A stretch of DNA of 57,915 nucleotides, taken from contig NZ_JAERQJ010000017.1 of assembly GCF_016735115.1 (NCBI RefSeq), forward strand, positions 1 to 57,915. Direction: 5' to 3'. Each line of letters starts with the position of its first letter. The stretch's first letter is position 1. The notes under the pieces are model-generated. The model was not told where the DNA came from. It ran no database searches and saw only the letters and a list, made by a program, of their open reading frames with translations. The translations under genes were made by a program, and so were the position numbers. The stretch is from Aquimarina mytili. GTDB lineage: Bacteria > Bacteroidota > Bacteroidia > Flavobacteriales > Flavobacteriaceae. Below, piece after piece: positions 8,146-16,379 of this stretch.

Positions 8146-8394
8146 ATGGAAAAAATTACCTTACAGGAATACAGAAACCTAAGTAAAAAGGAACAAGAAG
8201 TACTGCTTACAGAAAAAGGGAAACACCTCGATTCTTTAAAAGAAGGATATTATGGGTATGCGCTGTATGCGTTAGATCGTTTTTTTGTGGAAGTAGTATA
8301 CGCCAGCTCCAGCAATAGAATTGTTTCTATCAAAAGCTTCAACAGCGGGAAAAGATTAGACTTTTATGTCTCGGGGAGAAAACTAAAACCATAA
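8146..8394 (+). CDS. Small protein at end of umuCD-SRAP operon
   Basis: 82 residues, not recognised. It is charged, with no signal peptide or membrane segment and an aromatic centre (EGYYGYALYALDRFFVEVVY). The stop of the SRAP gene is 1 bp before its ATG, so it is translated from the same mRNA. The context suggests an accessory factor in damage tolerance. Confidence 0.65.
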   Translation: MEKITLQEYRNLSKKEQEVLLTEKGKHLDSLKEGYYGYALYALDRFFVEVVYASSSNRIVSIKSFNSGKRLDFYVSGRKLKP

Positions 8395-8434
8395 GAATTA
8401 CGTAGGTATGGAAGAAGGGAAAAAATCCTTTTCT

Positions 8435-8442
8435 TATATTTG
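8435..8442 (+). promoter_or_regulatory. Promoter of the HNH-protease operon
   Basis: TATATTTG matches the TAnnTTTG -7 element. It lies about 115 bp before the first gene of the following operon; no clear -33 TTG is visible at the ideal spacing. Confidence 0.45.
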
Positions 8443-8557
8443 TTAGAGACATCCAGAATTTAAGCCCCTAGAATCTAGTTTATTACACATTTTTGGGTTT
8501 GAATAATTTTAGTAGCTTTCATAAGTTAACAAAGTATAACTTTTTAAATGAATTATT

Positions 8558-8725
8558 ATGAAAGCAAAACAATTTTTATTCGGAATTTTAGTAGTTGGTA
8601 TGTCTGTACTATTTACCTCTTGCGAGGCGGATTCGACTCAGGAAGAAATTCAGGAGTTGGATCAATTGGAACAACTTGACCTAAAAGCAATTGACAAAGA
8701 AGAGATCACAGAAGAAGATACTTAA
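8558..8725 (+). CDS. Small lipoprotein
   Basis: 55 residues. MKAKQFLFGILVVGMSVLF is followed by the lipobox FTSC, so Cys22 should be lipidated and the acidic 33-residue tail (rich in Glu, Gln and Asp) exposed in the periplasm or on the surface. Its 3' end overlaps the next gene by 35 bp in another frame. It is the first gene of the five-gene group ending in the protease. Confidence 0.7.
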   Translation: MKAKQFLFGILVVGMSVLFTSCEADSTQEEIQELDQLEQLDLKAIDKEEITEEDT

Positions 8726-9167
8726 TTACTTATTGGTAGCGTTGGCAATTTATTTTTGTACAACGCTACCATTCCTTCACGATATCATCACCGAAAAGGG
8801 AACAGGAGTAAAAGACTGGGTTCCGGATCTGGGTATCGAAGAATTTTTCACTACAGTAAACGAGGAAGGTAAAAAAAGAGTAAATGGATTTACCTCCTAC
8901 CGCACGTTTATTTATTTTTTTCTATTACATTTGTTTGCAGCCATTGGCTGGGCTGGTTGGCATAAAGATGCTACCGGCAAACCCTATAAGTTTTTATTGC
9001 TTATCCCGGCAATATTAACTGCGTATACAACCGTCATAATTTTGCTTGATGCCCGGGCTACTCAATTTAATGAACCCGGCACAAAACTTTTTATTGCCTT
9101 AATGATCACAGCGATCCTTATGGTCATATTTTTTGTGAAATACTTTAAAAAGCAAAATGAAAAATAA
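8691..9167 (+). CDS. Polytopic inner-membrane protein
   Basis: 158 residues with four predicted membrane segments (about residues 12-28, 73-90, 101-120 and 132-150) and one loop of about 40 residues between the first two. There is no ATG in the first part of the frame. A TTG start at 8691, inside the lipoprotein gene, includes the basic leader MTKKRSQKK, and translational coupling is likely. No family is recognised. It could anchor or gate the cytosolic effectors encoded after it. Confidence 0.65.
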   Translation: MTKKRSQKKILNYLLVALAIYFCTTLPFLHDIITEKGTGVKDWVPDLGIEEFFTTVNEEGKKRVNGFTSYRTFIYFFLLHLFAAIGWAGWHKDATGKPYKFLLLIPAILTAYTTVIILLDARATQFNEPGTKLFIALMITAILMVIFFVKYFKKQNEK

Positions 9168-9456
9168 AACTCGCTTTGGATTTGTCACTAAAAGCAAAAC
9201 GCTTTTAGGAAGGATTGGAGATATCATCTATAATACCATCGATGCGTATAATAATGATGAAATTTACATTGATTTTGAGAATGTGAAAGCTGCTTTTGCC
9301 GAGAACCTGAAACAGTTCAAAAACAATCCTGAATTGATTGATATCGATGAATTCTCTGCGAACTATGTATTTGCCAGGCATATGGATGAACCAAATACTG
9401 TTAAAGAACAAAAGTACCTGCAGGTTCGCGAATATCTAAACAGAAAGCATACATAG
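9157..9456 (+). CDS. Small soluble protein of the HNH-protease operon
   Basis: 99 residues, not recognised, with a basic N-terminus and an acidic middle. It overlaps the preceding membrane-protein gene by 11 bp and ends 4 bp before the HNH gene, which ties the five genes into one unit. Confidence 0.65.
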   Translation: MKNKTRFGFVTKSKTLLGRIGDIIYNTIDAYNNDEIYIDFENVKAAFAENLKQFKNNPELIDIDEFSANYVFARHMDEPNTVKEQKYLQVREYLNRKHT

Positions 9457-9460
9457 ATAA

Positions 9461-10642
9461 ATGAACATAAAATCTTTATCTATGAGAAAAACATATTGTT
9501 ACAACTGCACCAAAGAGATCACTTCAGACAATCATTCCCTAGAACACATCATACCAAATGCTTGTGGGGGGAGATTAACTTCTAGGGATTTACTATGTAA
9601 AGAATGCAATTCAACTTTTGGGAAGAAATGGGATGCTGCCCTGGCAAAATCCACCAACGCCTTCGCAAATCTTTTAATGATCACCCGTGACCGGGGAGAG
9701 CCCCAATCAGAAATAGGGATAGGAGTCCGTACCGAAGAAAGATTTAACCTTCCTCCTGGAAAGCCACCGGTACTTTCTTGGCCGACCATTAAAGAAGATC
9801 TGAAGAAAGGGGAAATTGAGATACATGCTAATTCTGAAAAGGAATTAAGGAAAGTACTGGAGTCCTACAAAAGAAAATACCCGGAAATAGATGTTGAGAA
9901 AGGAGTAGCAGCTGCCGTCCACCAAAAAGAATACTTTAACCAGGCCTTGAACCTAAAAATACATATTGGAGGTCCTGAAGCAATGAAAGCTATTGTAAAG
10001 ATTGCGGTAAACTTTTATATCTACGCCCAGGGAAAGAGGGAAGTCGTAAAACACTTGTTGCCTTACTTAAATGGAGAAGAAGAATTAGATATCGTATGGA
10101 TGTACCATCCGGAAGAAAGGGTTTACAAAGCAGAAGAAAATGAGGTTCCTCACGTTCTTAAAATTATTGGAGATCCGAAAGAAGGTGTGTTATATGCCTA
10201 TGTAGAATTACTAGATGCTTATAGTTTTATGGTACTTCTCAATGAGGACTATACTGGGGAAGTCATAGATATTGATTATGTTTTTGATGTCATCTCTCAA
10301 AAAACGAAAAAAAATGTGACGGAACTTTCGTTAACCAAAAAGGAAATTAAAAGAATCGTTACAGAAAAACCTTTTAACCAAAATCAAGCCAAAAGCAGGG
10401 TTTTCCGGATACGTCAAATATCAAATAGGTTACACGATCAAAGGGAATTGGATAGGATTATTAGAAAGGCGGTTAAGGTATTTGAAAATGAACCTTCAGG
10501 GGAGCCGATAAGTGAAAAGGTAAAAAACGAATTTTTTGAACAGGTTAGTTTAGATTTTGCAAAACTTATGTTGCATAAGCAGAACAGTGCAGAGTTAATA
10601 AAAGAAATTAGTAAGAAAAAAGATGGAAACTCAACAAGCTAG
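9461..10642 (+). CDS. HNH endonuclease (HNH_5-like)
   Basis: 393 residues. The N-terminal 55 residues form a zinc-stabilised beta-beta-alpha metal nuclease: Cys13-x2-Cys16, Glu28-His29 in SLEHIIPNACGG, then Cys46-x2-Cys49-Asn50. The remaining 340 residues are not recognised and presumably sense or bind a target. The last 20 bp overlap the protease gene. There is no cognate methyltransferase nearby, so it is not a standard restriction enzyme. ATG at 9482 (MRKTYCYN) is an alternative start. It is probably a nucleic-acid-cutting effector regulated by its neighbour. Confidence 0.85.
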   Translation: MNIKSLSMRKTYCYNCTKEITSDNHSLEHIIPNACGGRLTSRDLLCKECNSTFGKKWDAALAKSTNAFANLLMITRDRGEPQSEIGIGVRTEERFNLPPGKPPVLSWPTIKEDLKKGEIEIHANSEKELRKVLESYKRKYPEIDVEKGVAAAVHQKEYFNQALNLKIHIGGPEAMKAIVKIAVNFYIYAQGKREVVKHLLPYLNGEEELDIVWMYHPEERVYKAEENEVPHVLKIIGDPKEGVLYAYVELLDAYSFMVLLNEDYTGEVIDIDYVFDVISQKTKKNVTELSLTKKEIKRIVTEKPFNQNQAKSRVFRIRQISNRLHDQRELDRIIRKAVKVFENEPSGEPISEKVKNEFFEQVSLDFAKLMLHKQNSAELIKEISKKKDGNSTS

Positions 10643-11405
10643 GGAATATTATAATTCATTTGGGCCAGCTGTAGCCTATGTGGAAATAGAAAACAAAAAA
10701 GGGGATATTGAAATTGGTACCGCTTATCATGTTGGGGAAGGTGTTTTTGTAACTGCTAGGCACGTAGTAGACGTTCGGAAGATCAAAAAAATAGGAACGG
10801 TTAAAAATGTGATGTCAGGACCTGAAGAGAATGGTTCTTATACAGTTACTGCTTTCGCTGGCGAATTAAATATAGTAAGCGGTCCTTTCTTTCATTCCGA
10901 TGAAAATGTGGACTTAGCTTGTTTTATGGTGGACAGGAAAGACCTTCCTGCAATTCCTTTGGGGGGACATTTGGATGATTGGTTAGGGGATGAGATGGTG
11001 CTTCATTCTACTTTGATTCTAGGGTATCCCAGGATTCCTATGTCAGGAGGTGTGAATTTGTTTGCTGCCATTGCAGAAGTAAATACGGTAGTAGACAAAT
11101 ATACAGGAGGACATCCTCATTTCATTCTATCGTGTATGGCAAGGGGAGGATTTAGTGGCGGTGTTTCCATAAATGAATATGGCTTTGCTATGGGGGTTAT
11201 TGTGGAGTCATTGATCAATGATCATGCTCCAGCTGAACTAGGTTACTTTGCGGTAATTTCTGTGGAGCCTATTTATACAATGCTGTCCGAACTTGAAATT
11301 ATGCCGGAGTGCGTGAAAGAAATGTGGTATAATGATGATGGAACCAATTTGTGGGATAAGGACTATACTGTAGACATTCCGGAGGACAACGATGAGCCTT
11401 TCTAA
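10623..11405 (+). CDS. Cytosolic trypsin-like serine protease
   Basis: 260 residues with a complete chymotrypsin-fold triad: His47 in VTARHVVDV, Asp97 in ENVDLACF and Ser178 in GGFSGG, with the GYP turn at 134-136. There is no signal peptide, unlike DegP/HtrA, and no PDZ domain, so it acts inside the cell. Its 20-bp overlap with the HNH gene implies balanced production. Intracellular trypsin-like proteases next to nucleases are common in predicted defence systems. It may cleave and activate or restrain the nuclease. Confidence 0.85.
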   Translation: METQQAREYYNSFGPAVAYVEIENKKGDIEIGTAYHVGEGVFVTARHVVDVRKIKKIGTVKNVMSGPEENGSYTVTAFAGELNIVSGPFFHSDENVDLACFMVDRKDLPAIPLGGHLDDWLGDEMVLHSTLILGYPRIPMSGGVNLFAAIAEVNTVVDKYTGGHPHFILSCMARGGFSGGVSINEYGFAMGVIVESLINDHAPAELGYFAVISVEPIYTMLSELEIMPECVKEMWYNDDGTNLWDKDYTVDIPEDNDEPF

Positions 11406-11427
11406 CCAAATGGGGTGAAAGGTATAT

Positions 11428-11790
11428 TTAATTATGGGTTGGGTTTTTGTGCATATACTTTACGAACTCAGCGATTTCGAAAAAGGTACCATCTTCGGGT
11501 TTTCCTTGCATTCTGGAAACCAGTTCTACAATCATTATAGAGTTAAAAGGCTTTACGGCATCGATAACATCTTTTGGGATCATATCTCTTATGGTAGAAT
11601 TTTCTTCCAGCAAGTCTTGTACTGTAAAAAATTCTCTTCCTTCTTTACCTCCTAAAAACCTTAAGATTGTGCCCATATTATTATAAATATCAGCGTTTTT
11701 TGGAAATTCTGGACGGTAATCGTGTTCCTGGTAATGTATTAAATCTCCAATCTGAAAAGTAAGCTTTGCTATATATTCCTTTAAATTCAT
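11428..11790 (-). CDS. Small protein, unknown
   Basis: 120 residues from the ATG at 11790 (MNLKEYIAKL), chosen because it follows the upstream stop by 7 bp; a longer frame would run into the preceding gene. It is soluble, acidic and helical, without recognised motifs. It converges with the protease gene, and the 22 bp between them hold no strong terminator. Confidence 0.6.
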   Translation of the reverse strand: MNLKEYIAKLTFQIGDLIHYQEHDYRPEFPKNADIYNNMGTILRFLGGKEGREFFTVQDLLEENSTIRDMIPKDVIDAVKPFNSIMIVELVSRMQGKPEDGTFFEIAEFVKYMHKNPTHN

Positions 11791-11797
11791 TGTGTCT

Positions 11798-12055
11798 TTA
11801 ATCTTGTAATTGTTGAAATACTCTGCGGGATAAAATATTGCCATATCTGGCCAGTATATCAATTTTTAATGAGATTTCATCTCGTCGTATTCCTAATAAA
11901 ATATACTCTTGTGTTTCCCAGTATTCCTTGTTTTCTTTTTCTATTGACATCATCTTATGAAACACTGCATCAGAAAGCAAAATAAGTCGGTCTGAGTATC
12001 TTACTGCCCAGGTAATCTTTTTCCTTATCTCTTTTAATTCTAATAAAGAAGTCAT
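11798..12055 (-). CDS. Small helical protein, unknown
   Basis: 85 residues, no recognised domain, no signal peptide or membrane segment. It sits in a run of closely spaced minus-strand genes (12531 to 11428) that look like one operon of accessory genes. Confidence 0.55.
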   Translation of the reverse strand: MTSLLELKEIRKKITWAVRYSDRLILLSDAVFHKMMSIEKENKEYWETQEYILLGIRRDEISLKIDILARYGNILSRRVFQQLQD

Positions 12056-12079
12056 CGTTTATTTATCCCTTTAAATTAG

Positions 12080-12340
12080 TTATTTTGGTTTGTCAAGTTT
12101 CCTTTTCAGATTTGTAAAATCATCTTTTACAGATTCAAATGAAATTAAATTCCCATCATTGTCTCTTAAAAGTGGGCCATCGGTCTCTGGAACTTCATAA
12201 CCCTGTATCTCTAACATTTTAGTAGCAAGTGATTTCCAATAATCCCGTTCAGTTCCCAAAGCGTTAATCTGGTCTTTTTGTTCTAAGAGTAAAAAATTTA
12301 ATGATTGTATTTCCTCTTCTAATTCTTTTACACTAGACAT
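12080..12340 (-). CDS. Small coiled-coil protein
   Basis: 86 residues. Residues 1-45 form a clear coiled coil (ELEEEIQSLNFLLLEQKDQI), probably for dimerisation. The rest is polar. Function is unknown. Confidence 0.6.
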   Translation of the reverse strand: MSSVKELEEEIQSLNFLLLEQKDQINALGTERDYWKSLATKMLEIQGYEVPETDGPLLRDNDGNLISFESVKDDFTNLKRKLDKPK

Positions 12341-12354
12341 CTTTCATTTGGTTT

Positions 12355-12531
12355 TTAGATTTTTCTTTCAATACTTCTTAATCCGGCCAGTGTATCAAAC
12401 AGTCCCTTTAATGCTAACTTGCCTTCGGCGGTATCAGGATCTGCGGTACACCCTTCCAACAAATTATTTACATAGTCATATGCATCGTGGATAGCTTCTT
12501 TTTCCCGTTTGTTTATATATACACTTGGCAT
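12355..12531 (-). CDS. 58-residue protein, unknown
   Basis: The ATG is at 12531 (MPSVYINKREKEAIHDAYDY) and the stop at 12355. It is helical and soluble. The 7-bp distance to the upstream gene and 14 bp to the downstream one fit co-transcription. It is short but uses the same codon style as its neighbours. Confidence 0.5.
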   Translation of the reverse strand: MPSVYINKREKEAIHDAYDYVNNLLEGCTADPDTAEGKLALKGLFDTLAGLRSIERKI

Positions 12532-12538
12532 CGGTTAT

Positions 12539-12799
12539 TTAGACTTTAGTTTTTAGTTTTTCTAAAGCAATCTCTAAATTTTGTTTTGGTAAATCTGGAA
12601 GTTCACCTTCATACTTTTCTACTATAAAATCCCCCTGAATGTATTCATACTTCATATCATATAGATTTAACGCTTTTATTTCAGAGTAATTAACATTTTG
12701 AAAATGTTCCCCTATTACTAAAAGATATTTTGTGTAGGTGAAACTGAAACATCTTGCTAGATCTCCTGTTTCTAAAAGTTTAATAGCTTTTTTCATCAT
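12539..12799 (-). CDS. Small protein, unknown
   Basis: 86 residues (MMKKAIKLLETGDLARCFSF). It is soluble and not recognised. It is the first of the small-gene run downstream of the toxin gene; the 50-bp gap to parE may hold its own promoter. Confidence 0.5.
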   Translation of the reverse strand: MMKKAIKLLETGDLARCFSFTYTKYLLVIGEHFQNVNYSEIKALNLYDMKYEYIQGDFIVEKYEGELPDLPKQNLEIALEKLKTKV

Positions 12800-12849
12800 T
12801 TACTTGCGTTTTAATTAGTCTTCTGAACTCGTGGGTTCAAAAACAACTA

Positions 12850-13143
12850 TTACTTCATTCTTCTCGGTAAATCCATTCCCCCGTATAAAATACGTAATAT
12901 CACCACTTGATTGTCCCTGATTCTGTAAAAAACAATATGTGCCTGGTAAGGATAGCTTAATAATCCCTGTTTGATTTCATTTCGATATCTGCCTATTGTC
13001 GGACTTTGGGCTAAAGTTTCCAAGAGTTCATCAAGTCCAATCAGGTAGTCAATTGCTTGGATATGCCCAAACTTATACTTCCCATCTTCAAACAGATCGT
13101 CAATATCCTCCCGGGCATTATCGGTAAGCTTGTAAGAACCCAC
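12850..13143 (-). CDS. parE: ParE/RelE-type toxin
   Basis: 97 residues with the ParE fold: KLTDNAREDIDDLFEDG helix, IGLDELLETLAQSPTIGR and the C-terminal strand motif HIVFYRIRDNQVVILRILYGGMD. ParE toxins poison DNA gyrase. The start is GTG at 13143 and overlaps the antitoxin stop, the standard coupling for this family. It acts in plasmid addiction. Confidence 0.9.
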   Translation of the reverse strand: MGSYKLTDNAREDIDDLFEDGKYKFGHIQAIDYLIGLDELLETLAQSPTIGRYRNEIKQGLLSYPYQAHIVFYRIRDNQVVILRILYGGMDLPRRMK

Positions 13144-13370
13144 TATTTTTGTAGGTTTTTCTCTGCAATAATATCCTTTACCGTCTTGTTGCTAATGGGG
13201 GCATCCCACGCTTTTTCTATTTCAGCACGTAAATCGCGGATTACCTTCTCTCTATAAATAGTATGTAAGCGAAGGGCATCTCTGATCACTTCACTGTTGT
13301 TTTGATACTCTCCGGAAGCCACCTGTTCCTGAATGTATTTTTCCTGTTGTTTTGTGAAACTGATATTCAT
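13143..13370 (-). CDS. parD: ParD-type antitoxin
   Basis: 75 residues. The N-terminal ribbon-helix-helix (SFTKQQEKYIQEQVASGEY, then NNSEVIRDALRLH) dimerises and binds the operator. The C-terminal part (RAEIEKAWDAP) wraps the toxin. It precedes parE with a 1-bp overlap. Repression of its own promoter is expected from the family. Confidence 0.9.
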   Translation of the reverse strand: MNISFTKQQEKYIQEQVASGEYQNNSEVIRDALRLHTIYREKVIRDLRAEIEKAWDAPISNKTVKDIIAEKNLQK

Positions 13371-13379
13371 ATTCTTACT

Positions 13380-13814
13380 TCATTTAAGTTTATAAAAATC
13401 AAAGATATAATCTAAGATATAGAACATTTGCTCATAGGTAAGCTTATGCTCGTTATAATTGATCATCACCTCGATGGCTCTCAATGGAAATTCTAAAAAA
13501 TAATTATCATCTTTAAGCAGCTGCTTGGACTGCAGAAAAAATATTGCGTCATGTTTAGTAAAACTCTCGCCTACATTTTTTCTTCCCATTAGATTTTTAG
13601 CGATATATGATCGGTGGCTTTCTGGAATCTCAAGATTCTTAAAGCAATATAATGCTAGTGGTTCAAATGCTTCATATAGTGATGTATCGTCATAAGCTTC
13701 AGGAGAACCATCTTCTATTAGTTGCCGTAATTTCTCCAGTCGATTAGCCAGTAAATTTTTAACCTCCTGCTGATTACTGTTGGGTGTGTATTTTCTTTTG
13801 AATAATTTCATCAT
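13380..13814 (-). CDS. Unknown helical protein
   Basis: 144 residues, soluble, basic at the N-terminus (MMKLFKRKY) and helical throughout. No domain is recognised. It lies 9 bp upstream of parD and 7 bp downstream of the next gene, so it may be transcribed with the toxin-antitoxin pair. Confidence 0.55.
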   Translation of the reverse strand: MMKLFKRKYTPNSNQQEVKNLLANRLEKLRQLIEDGSPEAYDDTSLYEAFEPLALYCFKNLEIPESHRSYIAKNLMGRKNVGESFTKHDAIFFLQSKQLLKDDNYFLEFPLRAIEVMINYNEHKLTYEQMFYILDYIFDFYKLK

Positions 13815-13821
13815 ACCTGTT

Positions 13822-14019
13822 TTAAGAAAGATTTGCTTCTAGTTCGTCGATATATAAATCAATATCTTGTTCATTACCATTGATAGAAAGCCTATAAAAA
13901 GTGGTTTGCCCGTTTCTATTCAGGTTTAACCTGGTGACTATTCTAGAATGTGAAATTTGGTTAATTGCATCTAAAACCTCTTGTTTTTTTTCGCTTGGAA
14001 AGTCGATATATTTTTCCAT
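13822..14019 (-). CDS. Small protein, unknown
   Basis: 65 residues (MEKYIDFPSEKKQEVLDAIN). It has an alpha-beta pattern with an acidic C-terminus and no recognised motif. It lies 10 bp downstream of a 54-codon gene. Confidence 0.5.
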   Translation of the reverse strand: MEKYIDFPSEKKQEVLDAINQISHSRIVTRLNLNRNGQTTFYRLSINGNEQDIDLYIDELEANLS

Positions 14020-14029
14020 TTCCTAAAAT

Positions 14030-14194
14030 TTAATGTGCCGTATACGTTGTTTCTATGGTCTTTAAAAAGACCCCGTTTTTATAAATAGACACGAAACCGG
14101 TTCCTTCTTTTTTCGCTTCTTCAATGGTTTTCGATAGCGAAGAAAAGTATTTCAGGGTTCCTGCCCAGCCAATATAATGATACGTATTTTTCAT
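14030..14194 (-). CDS. 54-residue protein, unknown
   Basis: The ATG is at 14194 (MKNTYHYIGWAGTLKYFSSL) and the stop at 14030. It is basic, with beta-hairpin-like ends and no membrane segment. It is the first gene after a minus-strand promoter at 14237-14244, which makes it credible despite its size. Confidence 0.5.
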   Translation of the reverse strand: MKNTYHYIGWAGTLKYFSSLSKTIEEAKKEGTGFVSIYKNGVFLKTIETTYTAH

Positions 14195-14236
14195 CACTTA
14201 TGAGCTATTAAAAGTACAAATATTATCTATATTTAG

Positions 14237-14244
14237 CAAATTTA
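14237..14244 (-). promoter_or_regulatory. Promoter of the parDE-containing operon
   Basis: On the minus strand the bases read TAAATTTG, a match to TAnnTTTG. Transcription would begin near 14230, about 35 nt before the first small gene. It lies directly after the terminator that ends the parB operon. Confidence 0.5.
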
Positions 14245-14252
14245 GACATAAA

Positions 14253-14272
14253 CCCCGCCCTTAAGAACGGGG
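14253..14272 (-). terminator. Terminator after parB
   Basis: CCCCGTTCTTAAGGGCGGGG followed by TTTAT on the minus strand: a GC-rich stem 24 bp after the parB stop. Confidence 0.6.
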
Positions 14273-14295
14273 CTATGTGTACAAACATTGCTTAA

Positions 14296-15990
14296 CTACA
14301 CCACAGGGGTTTCTTCCAATTCCGCTATCCGTTGAGCGATACGCTCTTCCCGTTTAGCTTCTTCGATTTGATAGGTCGTTTCTATATTGCTAATCTCTTC
14401 ACCCATAAAATGTTGTATGGCTAGGTAAAAGGATTGGTTCACATTATTATTGGTATGGTTTTGTTCCCCAAAGTGCAATTGATTGAGAATCATATACCGG
14501 ATAATCTTATTAAAGGTTGCCATATTAAAATCCTTCACACATTTTTTGATAAAGTTTTCTGTGTTTTGGTTTTTCTGATTGGGGAATGTTTTAGCAAAGT
14601 GTTTTTCCTTGTCATAATACTGCACATTATGGCTTAAGGCAGACAAGCAGAACGCTACCAATTCCTCTTTTGTAAGTTCCTCTGCAGAGGAAACATAATC
14701 GCTTTCTTTTACGTTATTGGAGATTTCTTCAAACAGTTTGTTGTTCTGAATCTGTTTCTTGCGTTCTTCCCGTTGCTTGATTTTGATGATTTTTTCTTTG
14801 GGAGTACATTCATCCATCTTTTTAGATTCTACGGAAACCGTAGTTTCCTGTTCTCCGTCAGCATCATCGAGTAAAGCCAGAGCTTCCACACACTGATACG
14901 TATAACTATGAAAGTACATTGCCTTTTTATAACCCTTATTCATTGCTTCATTATAGTCCTGTTGTTCGTCTCTATAATATTGTACTTCTTCCTCGTAGAG
15001 TTCCTGCAATTCTTCTTCGGTCAGATCACGATATGAATTTTCTGCGCGAATTTCTTCAAGACTTGGCTCAATAGGTTTTTCCACCAAATGTACATCCCCT
15101 TCCAAGTATATGGTAAATCCGTGTTGCTCCATCACTTTGAAAATCGCCTGTGCTTTTTCAGTATTCATATTATAACGTCGGATATCGGGGATAAAGAGAA
15201 TATCTTCTGATTTCGCTTTGGTAAGTAAACGGGTTAAGACCAGGTTCTTTTTAGTTTGGAAGCAACTACCTTTGGTACACACCTGCTTATCTTCCCCAAA
15301 AAGATTACCTTGATTTGCGGTATTGAATGGACATAGACTACAAGCACCTGCAGTAGGGTGTAGCGTTTCATCATCAAGGGGAAAAGGGGCTTTTTGAAGG
15401 TTACACGCTTGGTTATCTACCAACTGTCTCAACTGCCATTCGGAAAAATCATCCCCTATCTGTTCCAAAAAGGATTCCTGTTCTTCTTTTGGATAAGCTG
15501 CAGCTTTGATCGCTATACCAAGGGATAATTGTTTGTTTCGAATATAAGGCTTAAACCCATCGATAAGTTCTCCCAGTTTAATACGCTGATACACGAAATT
15601 CAAGCTTCGACCGATGCGTTTAGAAATTTCTTCGGGCTTATGTTTTGACCCAAGATAGGCAATAGCTTCGGCTTCCTCTATGGGTTCTACATCTTGTCGC
15701 TGCAGGTTTTCAATGATTTGTATTTCAAGGATATCGTTATCCTTGATTTGCCTTACAATAGCCGGAATGGTCTTTTTTCCTAATTGTTTACAGGCGCGGT
15801 ATCTCCGTTCCCCTGCAACGATCATATAACCATCTTCGATAGCCCTGACGGTGATGGGTTGAATAACCCCGTGTTTGTCGATACTTTCAGCCAATCCGTT
15901 TAAGTGGTCTTGATCGAAAGATTTCCGGGGTTGGTTTTCATCTGGCTTGATCTTATCAAGCTTTAGATGTTGTACTGATAATTTAGTCAT
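14296..15990 (-). CDS. parB: ParB-family partition protein, large zinc-cluster form
   Basis: 564 residues, about twice the usual ParB. The N-terminal ParB/Srx domain (about residues 10-95) contains IKPDENQPRKSF, GVIQPITV and the CTP-binding motif GERRYRAC. An HTH follows (PEEISKRIGRSLNFVYQRIK). Near residues 210-245 is a cysteine cluster (CSLCPFN ... VCTKGSCF) that could bind zinc. The long C-terminal region is acidic and helical. ParB clamps load at parS and are moved by ParA. It is unlinked to parA, 12 kb away, and shares the TTTAACTAAATATT leader seen before other plasmid genes. Confidence 0.88.
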   Translation of the reverse strand: MTKLSVQHLKLDKIKPDENQPRKSFDQDHLNGLAESIDKHGVIQPITVRAIEDGYMIVAGERRYRACKQLGKKTIPAIVRQIKDNDILEIQIIENLQRQDVEPIEEAEAIAYLGSKHKPEEISKRIGRSLNFVYQRIKLGELIDGFKPYIRNKQLSLGIAIKAAAYPKEEQESFLEQIGDDFSEWQLRQLVDNQACNLQKAPFPLDDETLHPTAGACSLCPFNTANQGNLFGEDKQVCTKGSCFQTKKNLVLTRLLTKAKSEDILFIPDIRRYNMNTEKAQAIFKVMEQHGFTIYLEGDVHLVEKPIEPSLEEIRAENSYRDLTEEELQELYEEEVQYYRDEQQDYNEAMNKGYKKAMYFHSYTYQCVEALALLDDADGEQETTVSVESKKMDECTPKEKIIKIKQREERKKQIQNNKLFEEISNNVKESDYVSSAEELTKEELVAFCLSALSHNVQYYDKEKHFAKTFPNQKNQNTENFIKKCVKDFNMATFNKIIRYMILNQLHFGEQNHTNNNVNQSFYLAIQHFMGEEISNIETTYQIEEAKREERIAQRIAELEETPVV

Positions 15991-16015
15991 GATGTAAAAT
16001 ATTTAGTTAAAGGCT

Positions 16016-16231
16016 TTACACCAATTCGGTTTCCTGATATGCTGTGATAAAAAATTCGCCGTTCACAGCAATTTCTTCTTGGATAGCCTGCAGAATATTA
16101 GGTTCTGTCAGCCCATAAAAAAAGATGATATCATCCGTAGTTTCATCATAATCGTGAGTACTACTGACGATAGCATCAAAAATGGATTGATCGTCTGCAA
16201 AATATCCTTGAATTTGAAAGTAACGTTGCAT
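16016..16231 (-). CDS. Small acidic protein upstream of parB
   Basis: 71 residues from the ATG at 16231 (MQRYFQIQGYFADDQ); ATGs at 16252 and 16288 are possible but would add an unlikely N-terminus overlapping the promoter DNA. It is acidic, rich in Asp and aromatics, and not recognised. It lies 25 bp before parB in the same operon and might modulate it. Confidence 0.5.
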   Translation of the reverse strand: MQRYFQIQGYFADDQSIFDAIVSSTHDYDETTDDIIFFYGLTEPNILQAIQEEIAVNGEFFITAYQETELV

Positions 16232-16270
16232 GGTGTTAAAGCTTGATTGCATCTTAAAAATACGAAAAAA

Positions 16271-16310
16271 ATACATTTTACACAACATTTAATACATTTA
16301 ATACATATTA
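16271..16310. repeat. ATACATTTA repeats upstream of the parB operon
   Basis: ATACATTTT, CACAACATTTAATACATTTA and AATACATAT lie head to tail in 40 bp. The same words appear before rep, parA and ssb. CACAACATTTAA also occurs at 98-109 and 1176-1187. Confidence 0.5.
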
Positions 16311-16379
16311 TTTATTTATATTAAACCCTGTTACATAGAGTATTTATATACTTCATAACCAACTATTTAAAATATATTT

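Noticed and set aside
9461..10642. Retron or restriction-modification assignment for the HNH gene
   Set aside because: No reverse transcriptase, methyltransferase or msr/msd-like RNA is nearby.
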